From NCBI GenBank assembly GCA_024220525.1, contig JAMYWO010000034.1, positions 167,304 through 227,118 of the forward strand: a stretch of 59,815 nt of DNA, in the 5' to 3' direction. The stretch's first letter is position 1. Each line of letters begins with the position of its first letter. The position numbers and the translations under genes were made by a program. The notes below the pieces were generated by a model. That model saw only the letters and a list, made by a program, of their open reading frames with translations, ran no database searches and was not told the origin of the DNA. Source of the stretch: Cochliopodium minus (Eukaryota; Discosea; Himatismenida; Cochliopodiidae). Below, in pieces: positions 47,466 through 57,600 of this stretch.

Positions 47466-49713
47466 TTATATCTCCTCATAGATCAAACTCATTTTAGAAG
47501 TAAAACCACAGTCCTTCAAACACATGTCAGAACGTTCAAAAACTTTACGAGGGAAGCTGGTGACAAGACAAAAGTCCTTGTACTCCCCATCTCCCAAAGA
47601 AACGTCCACGAAATCAAAGACTTGAGAAAGTTTGTCACTAAAAAGAAATCCCCTCTTAACTTTTTTCCCTATAAAAATAGTTGAAAAAAAAAAAATTATT
47701 AAAAACTTTTTAACCTTTCAAAAAAAAAAAATGAAAAAAAAAAATAAAAAAATAAAAAAACGAAGAAAATTGAATAAATTATTTTAACCTTGTAACAAAA
47801 ACATTATCTGGCAGACGTCTTGCCCCTCAGGTGGTTCGTTAGCTAACTCCATTCTCTTTTGTTCGATGAGCAATTTACGTTGCTCCAATTTATTTTGTTT
47901 CTCCCTTTCGATCCTCTCCTCCCTTTCTTTTTCTTCTCTCAATTCTCTTTCTAATTCTCGTTTTTTGCGTTCTAAAAATTATTTGTGTGAAATAAAATTT
48001 TTAAAAATGAGTTAAAAAAATTTTTAAAAACAAAACAAAACATTTTAATTTTTTTTTAAAAAATTTGATCATTTTTTTTATAATTTTTTTTTTTTACCTT
48101 CCAGTTCTTTTTCTTCGTGAAGTTTAATTTGTCTGAGTTCTTCTTTTCTAATTCTCTCCATGTCCTTTTGGAGACTTTGTTGATAAGCCTCGTCTTGCTA
48201 CAAAATAAAAATTAATAAAAAATAAAAAATAAATAAAAAATAAAAAATAAATAAAAAATGAAAAATAAATGAAAAAATAAAAAATAAAAAATAAATAAAA
48301 AAAATTAAATTATTGTACTCTGGATATAACTTCATGATCTTCCACATCTTGTTCTGCTCTCCCTTTATCAAGTTGTAATAATCCGCTGTGTAATTCGTGG
48401 TTATTTCCCAATCTACAATAAAAAAATGTTTAAAAATAAAATAAATGTTCAAAACTCAAATAAATATTTTAAATAAAAAAATTTAAAATGTTTTATCAAA
48501 AAATTTTTTTGAAAAAAAAATATATAAACAAAATCACCTTTCAAGAAATTCGTCAAGAGGAACGTCAGATATGAAGCGATCCAAAACTTGCAATTTATTA
48601 TCGGAAGAACAGTGAATGATGGCGATGAAGGGGTAGGATGTTGCACCCAAAGTGTTGCTTGTGTTGAATGCGTCCTTTTGAGAGATGTCCCCTCCCCAAA
48701 ATACAAAGTTGGTATTTACATAATCTGAAACTACTTGTGTACACAAAGTTTTTCTAACAAAAAAATAACAGTAAATAATTTAAATAATAACAATAAAAAA
48801 TTAAAAATAAAAAAAAAAATCAAAAAAAGTAATACCAAATAAAAAGATGATTTAAATTTTGAAAAGAAAAAAATCTTTGAAGCATATTAACAAAACAAAA
48901 TGAAAATATTAAAATTTAAAAAATTAAAAAAAAAATTACAATAAAAGAAATAAAATTTGAATATAACACATTTATAATTTCGTGAATAGAAATGAAATAG
49001 TTTTTAGAAAAAAAAAAAGTATGATTACCTACAAAAATCCTCTGATTTAGGATGAGTCGGAGAATGAAGGTAAGCTACCAGAAACTGAAATTCAGACTTT
49101 GCTTTCTGAGCAGCTTGCTGGAAAGTTCCCGGGAAAAAGGCAGGGTGAATTTCCCCATATGTGTCTTCGAAATTTTGAATAAAGGTTGTATGTTCTGCTA
49201 CTTTTCTTTGGTTTGTATTGTTGCCGAATGACATTAATGTCCAGAAGAAATACTTTCCTATTGAGAAAATCCCTGCTGTTATGGATAATATTGGTATGAA
49301 AGGAAACTTTATTATGTTGTATATTGTTGTGTAAACTCCTTTGTTTCTTTGATTTTTTTTTTTTTTTATGTATGATTAAGGAATTTGATTAAATTATAAA
49401 ATTAAAATGTTCGTTCATTCATTCCAATTTACCTGTATTCTCTTATTGATTTCTATATTTTGAAAGAATAAAATTTTAGTTTGTTTAATTTTGGAATTTA
49501 TCATGGATCTTATCTAGATAATTTTGTATAGATATCATGATTGCATTATTAATATATTCATAAAATATTTGGTTCATAAATTCTTTTTTTTTTTTTTTTT
49601 TGAAAATTATTTACCTCTACATCCCATCCATTTTTTTGAAGTATTTGAACAGATATATTCTCATCTCTTTCACCTGTTCTTCTTTGGAAATCATTCAATT
49701 TGTTTTCATCCAT
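47466..49713 (-). CDS. FAF2/UBXD8-like protein: UBA, membrane hairpin, UAS, coiled coil, UBX
   Basis: Minus-strand exons in order. The N-terminal UBA-like region is MDENKLNDFQRRTGERDENI and VQILQKNGWDVE, completed by KSIREY in a small exon. A hydrophobic hairpin follows: YNIIKFPFIPILSITAGIFS. Then comes a thioredoxin-like UAS domain (FQFLVAYLHSPTHPKSEDFC; VNTNFVFWGGDISQKDAF; SYPFIAIIH), a charged coiled coil (ERKKRELERELREEKEREER), and a C-terminal UBX domain with the SFPRK motif that docks on p97/Cdc48. UBXD8/FAF2 sits in the ER or lipid-droplet membrane and recruits p97 for ER-associated degradation. All domains are present in the normal order, about 430 residues. The start at 49713 is chosen because UBA begins at residue 1 in FAF2. 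Confidence 0.85.
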
Positions 49714-50074
49714 TATACCGTAATTTGGGTAATTATATGAAAGAGATTTTTTATATGCAATATATTTTTTGTAAAATAAATATAAAAGAGCAAATCCTCC
49801 AGTGATAATGAAAATGAGATATTTCCCTTTTGGTTTTGTTGAAAGATTCTCTATTTTTTTTTTATTTTTTAGAAATAAAATTTAAGCAATATTTTATTAG
49901 TGAACTGAAATAATACATAATTAAAAAGAAACAATTTGGTAAATTAAACAAAATGGTGGGATCTTGCTTTTCTAGTATCTATTATTCAAATCCCAAAATT
50001 TAAAAAATAAAATCAAGAATAAGAATGTTGCAATAAGTAATAGATAATATATTTCTCCTCAATACAAAAGGTTT
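49714..50074. other. Upstream of the UBX gene; holds a possible extra N-terminal exon
   Basis: On the minus strand the UBX gene frame stays open upstream of its ATG to about 49850, and encodes a transmembrane-like stretch (GKYLIFIITGGFALLYLFY). An AG acceptor precedes it, but no start exon was found. The remainder is AT-rich with no feature. Confidence 0.4.
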
Positions 50075-50734
50075 TTAATACATAATTTTGCTTTTTAAAA
50101 AATTGAGTAATTTCCACATGAAACAATTTTGCTTTTTTGTAGGATCAGATGTTAAATCAAGATTCTTTCCGAACTCCAGTTGTTCTAATTTGGGAGCTTC
50201 CTGATATTTCCAAATCAAGAGATCCTTGGCAGCCTGGTAGAAAATGGGATCAATACTGCTGTTATTTGATTTGGCAGAGCATTCAAATAATCACAACCAT
50301 TCTCCTTTGAGAATCGAGAAGCCCTATCATAATCTACCTCTCTATGATTTTGAAGATCATTCTTATTGCCAATTATGATCTTCTTTACATCCCTATCATG
50401 ATTCTCTTTTATCTCATTAAACCACTTTAGAATCTTGTTGAATGTATCTTGATCTGTCAAATCGAATACAATCAGAACTGCATCAAATCTTCTATAAAAT
50501 GTCCTGACTGTATTGTGGAATCTCTCTTCCAGCAGTATCCAAAATTTGAAATCTAATCTTTTTATCGTCTTTGGATAGATTGTGGATCTGAAAATCAACA
50601 CCTATTGTGCTCACAAAACAATCTGAAAAGAAATTATCACAATTTCTCAGTATGATGGAAGATTTTCCAACAGATGATTCCCCAACTACCACTATTTTGA
50701 AAAGATAATAGTATTCTTTTTCTGATTGTTCCAT
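50075..50734 (-). pseudogene. Rab-family GTPase with two frame breaks
   Basis: The first part (50734 to about 50540) reads as a good Rab: P-loop GESSVGKSS, switch I STIGVDFQIHN, then LDTAGRE. At that point the frame breaks, and the chain continues one frame away as RFHNTVRTFYRRFDAVLIVF, GNKNDL (a normal NKxD) and the G5 region. A second break falls in the ECSAK motif: CSAKSNNSSIDPIFYQAAKD lies in the original frame. Two bases are missing at the catalytic glutamine codon and one G at the glutamate of ECSAK. Together they amount to three bases, so the end is back in frame. It ends KSKIMY without an obvious prenylation motif. It may be a pseudogene or a gene with assembly errors. Confidence 0.7.
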
Positions 50735-51574
50735 CCTCTTTCATTTCTTTGATTTGTTTTTGTTTTATTTAATCATTTTCTTCTCGTTTTTATTAAGGTT
50801 ATTTCATTTCAATTTTTTTCTTTTTAAATATTTTTTTGTGAGATATTTTTACTTTTAAATTTGTTTTCAATAAGATTCAACTTTTGTTGGACTAAAATCT
50901 GATTGATTAACTTATATTCAACCAATATTCAAAATTATAGGTCATAATACTCATTCTTTAAATGCATTTATTTACTATAATTTTTATTATTTTTATATTT
51001 TTTTATTTTTATAGTGCAATAAATTATAAATTCCTAAATTTTTCATTGTTAAATTGAAATTAGAGAAAAAAATTTCAAACAATCGATCAAAATATAATCA
51101 TTCTTCATTCTTATTTAAAATTATATTCCAAAATATTTGAAGCTCTTTAAAAAAATTTCTATATTTTATAATTTATATAATTTTTATTTTAATTTTCACT
51201 CAATAAAATTAAATATTTAAATTATAAAAAAGAATAAAGAGGGAAATTGTTTCAAATAAAGATAATTTCATTGTTATAGAACACAAATATCGTTATATTA
51301 ATTTTTTTGGAGGGAAAAATCAAAAAAAAAACCGTTATTTTTTTATTATACTATAACGATATTCTTTAATTTTATAATATAATTACTGAAATAAAATAAA
51401 AAAAAAATAAAAAAAAATCAAATTCTTTTTGTTTTCATTAAAACAACAGCAGAAAGTAAGAAATTAAAAAATAAATAAATATAGAATCCAAAAGAAAATT
51501 TAAATAACAATCAATTAATCAATAATACATCCATTTCCTCAAAAATTTTATTAAACAACAAAAAAATTAAAAAG
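50735..51574. other. Divergent intergenic region with a 12-base inverted repeat
   Basis: About 840 AT-rich bases between the Rab gene (-) and the SPKK-rich gene (+). The one structured feature is AATATCGTTATA at 51286-51297 and its exact reverse complement TATAACGATATT at 51352-51363. No RNA gene was recognised. Confidence 0.6.
51286..51363. repeat. Perfect 12-base inverted repeat with 54-base spacer
   Basis: Arms AATATCGTTATA (51286-51297) and TATAACGATATT (51352-51363). They contain the only CG-bearing words in a long AT tract, about 210 bases upstream of the SPKK gene ATG. It could be a hairpin, a paired protein-binding site or the remnant of a small element. Confidence 0.55.
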
Positions 51575-52225
51575 ATGAGCTCCAAAAAAACCACCACAAA
51601 AAAGACCACCAAATCCAGCCCAAAGAAGAAATCTACCAAAAAGTCTGGAACCTCTCTATCTACCATCCTCTCTGATATTGAAAAGAAAGCACAAAGCGGA
51701 TCACCTTTAAAAAGAGAAACTAGAAGAAAGGAAGTTATTGATTACAAAAATCCAGAGGCATCTCATTTGCATAAATTTGAAGAGGAGTTCCAAAATGATT
51801 CACCTAAAAAGAGAGCAAGATCTCCAAAGAAAAAATCTTCTTCTCCAAAGAAGAAAACTTCCTCCTCCAAGAGATCTTCAAAGAAGAAAAAAGATTCTGA
51901 AGAGACCAATCCTATTGATGAATACGAAGAGAACGAGGGAAAGACATTGGAAGAAAGATCAATCAAGAAAATCAAAGAGTCTAAGAGACCTGATCTCAAA
52001 GTAAACAAGAAAAAAAGTCTCTCTGAACAATACAAACAAATTGAAGAAACTACAAAGAAGAATGAAGAGAGAAGATCTCGTTCCAGATCTAGATCAAGCT
52101 CTCCTCCTACCAGAAAGCCAACTAGAAGTCAATCTCGCTCTCCAAAAAGAGAATCCCCAAAGAAAAAAGAAGAAAAGAAGAAATCTGGATCTCCTAAAAA
52201 GTCCACTAAAAAGGAAACTAAATAA
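51575..52225 (+). CDS. Basic SPKK-rich protein, probably DNA-binding
   Basis: A single uninterrupted exon of 216 residues, unusual here. It is built from Lys, Ser, Arg and Pro, with repeated SPKK/SPKR motifs (KKRARSPKKKSSSPKKKTSS; ESPKKKEEKKKSGSPKK) and an RS-like stretch (RRSRSRSRSSSPPTRKPTRS). The middle has ordered-looking pieces (TLSTILSDIEKKA-type helix; DYKNPEASHLHKFEEEF). SPKK repeats occur in linker histones and bind the minor groove of AT-rich DNA; RS stretches occur in splicing factors. It could be a linker-histone-like chromatin protein or an SR-type RNA protein. The lack of introns, good codon regularity and A-rich 5' leader suggest high expression, which is inference. Confidence 0.65.
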   Translation: MSSKKTTTKKTTKSSPKKKSTKKSGTSLSTILSDIEKKAQSGSPLKRETRRKEVIDYKNPEASHLHKFEEEFQNDSPKKRARSPKKKSSSPKKKTSSSKRSSKKKKDSEETNPIDEYEENEGKTLEERSIKKIKESKRPDLKVNKKKSLSEQYKQIEETTKKNEERRSRSRSRSSSPPTRKPTRSQSRSPKRESPKKKEEKKKSGSPKKSTKKETK

Positions 52226-52742
52226 ATGTAAACTCCTTGGTCTTTTTGTGTGAAAATCTTAAAAAAATAAATAAAAATTTTTAAAAAAAGTAAAAAAATT
52301 CTGTTGTGATTGCTTCAATCCAAGTTTTAACATGTTAAAGAAACCTTGATTTGATAAAAAAAACCTAAAGTCTCAACTTTAAATTATATTAAACTCATCT
52401 TGAAACATAGATTTTGATAAATTCAAGATATATTCAAAAATTGAAATTTATTTTAGAAAAAATTTAACTTTCAGAACAAAAAAAAAAATCCCTTTATCCA
52501 CATTGGATGAATTAGCTTATGGTAGACATTCTTTATTTTCGAAATAAATCCATTTTCAATAAAATATTATAAAACAGAAAAAATAATAATTTGAAATTTA
52601 TTAATTCAAAGGATGTTTATTTTTGAGAAGAGAGCTTTATAATGAAGTTGCCAAAAAAAAAAATATTTTTTGTTATACAGTTGTTAAAAAAAATTAATAA
52701 ATAAAATTAAAAATATAAAAAAAAAAACTTTTATTAAATATA
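52226..52742. other. Intergenic, AT-rich
   Basis: Between the SPKK-rich gene and the kinase gene, same strand. No coding similarity or RNA gene found; A-rich sequence precedes the kinase ATG. Confidence 0.6.
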
Positions 52743-54412
52743 ATGGGAGCTTGTTTAGGAGGAGGAAAAAAACCAGCAAAAACTGAACCAAAAATCAATA
52801 ATAACAACAATAAAACTGAGCCTGTCAAGAAAAGTCCAAGGAACGAAAATAATAAACCAGAAGAAATTAATAAAGGTGGAAATGAAACAGTTGGTGATAA
52901 TAAACCAAAAGAAGAAAAATCAAATACCAAAACAAAATACATATGTAAATATAAAAAAAAAATTTATATTTTTTTTATTTTTATTGTTATAAAAAAGCTA
53001 TATTTCACTATGCAAATTAGACTTATTTATATTATGGTATAATTATGATACATTGTTATCTATTTTACAAAAAAATTTTTAATTATACGCTCAATAAAAA
53101 AAAAATAATTATACTCTTTGCATTAAAAAAAAATTTATTCATTTTTATTTTTTTAAACTCAAAAAAAATAAAGTTGATACACCCACAGCTCGCCATGATG
53201 ATATCCACGATTTTTATACCTTTGGAAAAGAAATTGGTAGAGGAGGATTCTCTGTGGTTATAGAAGGTCTCAAGAAAGGAGGAGATGAAAAATATGCAAT
53301 TAAATGTATCAAAAAATCTTCCATTGAAGGAGATGATATAAAGCTATTGACAAGAGAAATCCAAATTATGAAGAATGTAAGACACGATAATATTTTGAAG
53401 CTATTCGAAGTATTTGAAGATGAAGAACAATTCTTCTTGGTCATGGAATTAGTTCCTGGAAAAGAACTTTTCGATAAAATTGTAGAACGTGGACAATATT
53501 CTGAAAGGGTATAATAATCATCAATCAAATTCAAATTATCAAAATACTTTCTCTAATATATTTAAACAAATTCTAATTTTTGACGAAAATAATTTTATAT
53601 TTTAACAAGCTCATTCAATTTAATTTATAATTTTCATTGTAGGATGCATCAAACATTGCAAGACAAATTATCAGTGCAGTTGAATATCTTCATGAAAAGG
53701 GTAAGAAGATAAAATATTTTTATTCGAACACATTCTTCAATCTCGTACTTTAATAAATAAAATAAACACTCTTTAATTCATAGCATAAAATTAAAATTGA
53801 CTATATACTCATAATTTTCTTATTCTTTAAGGTATTGCTCACAGAGATTTGAAACCAGAAAATCTTCTTTCAAGTGGAAGCGAAGAAGCAGAATTGATCA
53901 AAATTGCAGATTTTGGATTTTCAAAAGACTTTAATGAAGATAAATTACAAACCAGTTGTGGATCTCCAGGATATGTCGCACCAGAAGTCCTCACATCCGA
54001 ATCATACGATAAATCTGTAGATATGTGGTCCATTGGTGTGATCATCTACATCTTGTTGTGTGGATATCCTCCATTCTATGCTGATAATGCTCCTGCATTG
54101 TTCAAGAAGATCATGGATGTCAAATATGATTTTGATGATCCTTCATGGGATGAAGTATCTGAAGATGCTAAAGATTTGATTCGTCATTTGCTCGTCAAAA
54201 ACCCTGATGAACGTTACACTGCTCAACAATGTAAAGAACATCCTTGGATTTTGGGTCAAGGTCTTTCTGATAAGAAATTGAATCCTAAGATTGACAAACT
54301 TAAAGAACACATCTCTGACAATAAGAAGCTTCATGAACCAAAGGACGATAAAAAGTCTTCCGAGGATAAAGATTCTTCCGATGATAAAAATTCTTCTTCT
54401 GAAGAGAACTAA
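52743..54412 (+). CDS. CAMK-type serine/threonine kinase with N-terminal myristoylation signal
   Basis: Four exons (52743-52944, about 53173-53509, about 53643-53700, about 53832-54412). The N-terminus MGACLGGGKK fits the N-myristoylation consensus, with Cys4 as a likely palmitoylation site, so plasma-membrane anchoring is expected. A low-complexity linker leads to a complete kinase domain: GRGGFSVV (Gly loop), YAIKCIKK (catalytic Lys), HRDLKPEN, DFGFS, a CGSPGYVAPEV activation segment, and SVDMWSIGVIIYILLCGYPP. It closely resembles CaMKI/DCLK-type kinases. No calmodulin-binding helix or EF-hands are obvious after the domain; instead there is an acidic serine-rich tail (SSEDKDSSDDKNSSSEEN). 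All catalytic residues are present, so it should be active. Confidence 0.9.
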
Positions 54413-54631
54413 AAGAAGGTTGACTTGCACATCCCCTTAATTTTTTGTTTATGATGAAAATAAAATTCAATTAAAAATAATTATAATCTATCTTTTCCTT
54501 TCTAGTTTCAATTTCTGAATTATAATATGGGTAATAAAATAGAATTTCCCTCCAAAATGTGTTCATCAAAATATAAAAAAAAAAAAATTGATTGTCAGAA
54601 AAAGCAAAATAATCCCATATTTTGAAAACAT

Positions 54632-57600
54632 ATGGATCCTGTTGATGAAGTAATATATTTAATTTTCAAATCATCCATTATATTTCACATAATTGACCAT
54701 ATTCATTTTTTTGGTTTTTAAAATGGATTCATTTAATTTATTTTCAACATAATCGAAATAGGAATATTACAATCATGTATTGAGATTATTATACATCATA
54801 TTTTGCAGTTTTTCAATTTTTGGATCCTTGTTGATGATTTCTACATATTTAATGATGAAGAAATTGAGGAGACATCCTATACACTTGGTGTTTTTCCTAG
54901 GATTAACGGATTTCATCTTTTCAGCAAAGAATTTGCTTGCAGCACTAATTATAAAGGTATAATTTAAAAAAGATTTATATATTTGGCTGAATGAAACTAA
55001 AATGATAATGAAATAGGACATAGATTACATAGATCCTGTAAGAAAAAGAATATTCAAATTTTATTAAAAAAAAATCAAAATCTCATCAGAAAATATAAAC
55101 AATATAGAATTTGGGAATCAAGAAAGGATTGTTATGTACATTATTTGCAGTGATAAATCAATTTTTTGGGTAACATTTCAAAAAGAGAAATTAAAAAAAA
55201 ATAAAAAATTAAAATTAAATAAATTAAAATTAAAAATGATTCTGAAAAAAAACCTACATTAATTTTTTTTTTTAAAAAATTAATTGATTCTATGAAAAGA
55301 TTGGCTTCCATTTCTTGGATTGCGATGATTTCACTAAACTTGTTGCTTGAATTATACGATCCTTTCAAAGATACAAAGAAGAATGGGAAGTGGTATCACT
55401 TGTATGTTTGGGTGATATCATCTACTACAGTTGCTGTGATGATAGGGACAGAAACGGCAGGTCCGTCTGGAGGTAATAATATAAAAATTAAAAATTAAAT
55501 TCATTTAAATTAGTTTAAATAAAAAAAAAATGAATATAAAATTTAAAAATTTAAAACTTAATTAAAATTAAAATTAAAGTGAAAAATAATTATTCCATTT
55601 TAAAGATGGAACTTGTTGGATAGAGGGTCGAGGATCTCCTTTTCGTTTGCTCTTTTCTTTGCCCTTGTTGTTTTACTACGCCCTGGCTGTCACTTCGTTG
55701 ATTTACGTAGTCATCAAAACCAGAAACGAGTACTCAAAAGACAAATTAAGATTTAAAATCATCAGTAAGATATTTTTTATTTAATTTTAATTTAATTATA
55801 TTTTTTATTTTTATTTTATTAATTTAATTTAATATTTTTTGATTTTTTTTATAGTTAGAATGGCCATTTTCATTTCCCTCTTTTTATTGACTTGGGTCGG
55901 CCCTCTTTCCAAAAGAATCTACGAATGGTTCAACAGAAACGAAAGCAACAACATCTCTTTGCCTCTAATCTTCATAGACTGCATCGGTATTTCTCTTCAA
56001 GGCTTTGCTAACGCTTGTGGTATTTTTTTTAAATAAATTTAAATAATTTTTTCAGATTTTTCATCATAAAAATTATTTTTTATTTTTTATTTTTTATTTT
56101 TTTTTTTTTATCTTTTTTTTTAAATTTGGTTTTTTTTTTACTTTTTATTTTCCATTATTTATCTTTAATAAATTTTTTATTTATTTTATTTTCCTATTTT
56201 TCACTTTTAGTTTGGTTGTCTTATCCTCTTTTTTTCAATTCTCTCAAACAAACTTTTTGTTCAAGATGTTTGGGAAATGATACTTCGTAAGAATCTTTTT
56301 TTTTTTAAATTATTCTAAAACCCATATAATTTCAATTTATCTCAACTCTTTGTAAAATTTAAAATTAGATATGACCCTCAAAAAAATCCGTTGTTAAGAA
56401 ATTTACAAGGTTTATATTTTTATTTTTTGCAAAAAAAAAGATTTTTTATTTTTAAATATTTTTTATTCAATTTTGTTGTTTAATTCATTTTTTATTTTTC
56501 ATTTTTATTTTTCTAATAATATCTGTATATTTTATATTTTATATTTTATATTTTTTATTTTATTGTTTCATCATAGAATTTATTTTTTGTTTAAATTTAA
56601 TATTTTTTTTGTCAATAGTTTTTTTTTATTTAATTTTTTATTTTCAAATAAGACGAAGAACAAGATTTTGTGAGCATTGGAGTCACACTCAGAAAAAATT
56701 TGATCACCAGCATTGTTACTGGGATCAGGAAATCCATCGAAAAGAGAATTGAAATGGAGGGTTTGGTGGAAAACATCAACGCACCCAAAAGCAAAGGTCA
56801 TCTCAACATCACCACAAAACTCAAGATTGAAGATTTTACAGAGATCCAAACTCTTAAAGAAGTTCATATATTTGAGTACAATTTTTTTATTTTTGTTTTT
56901 CATTTTTTCATTTTTTTATTTTTTATTTTTTATTTTTTATATTTTCATTTTATTTTTTATTTTTGTTTTATTTTTTGAATTTCTTTTATTTTTTTTGATA
57001 TTTTTTATTTTTTATTTTTTCATCAAATTCATAAATTATTAATTATTTTTTTTATTTTTTAGTGAATGCAATTTTTTTTTTAATTTTTTTTGTAAATTTT
57101 CCTTTAATTTATTACTTTATTTATTTATTTTTTATTATTAATTATTTTTTTATTTTTTCATTATTTTTTATTTTAGAAACCTTGTTTTGTTTTGACAATT
57201 TTTTGTACAAAAATGATTTTTTATTTTTTAGTTCGGGTATCTACAAAACAACAAAGATCATGTTCAAAGACTACGCACCAAGTGTATTTGAACGACTTCG
57301 TTTACTCAATGGGATTCCCAACAAAGATTACTTGGATTCTCTCCAATCAGAGCAAATCTTAAAGTCCATCATGGAAAATCAAAAGTTTAGTGAAGGAAGA
57401 AGGTATTAAAAAACTTTTATTTTTCATTTATTTTTTTTCTTTAAATTTTTTTCTTTTTGAAAATTTTTTTTATGTTTGGTAATTTTTTTTGGCATTTTTT
57501 TATTTATTTATTTTTATTTTTTATTTGAATTTTTTTTTGTTTTAAAATATTCATAATTTTTCATTTTTATTTTTTTAATTTTAATTTTTATTTTTTATTT

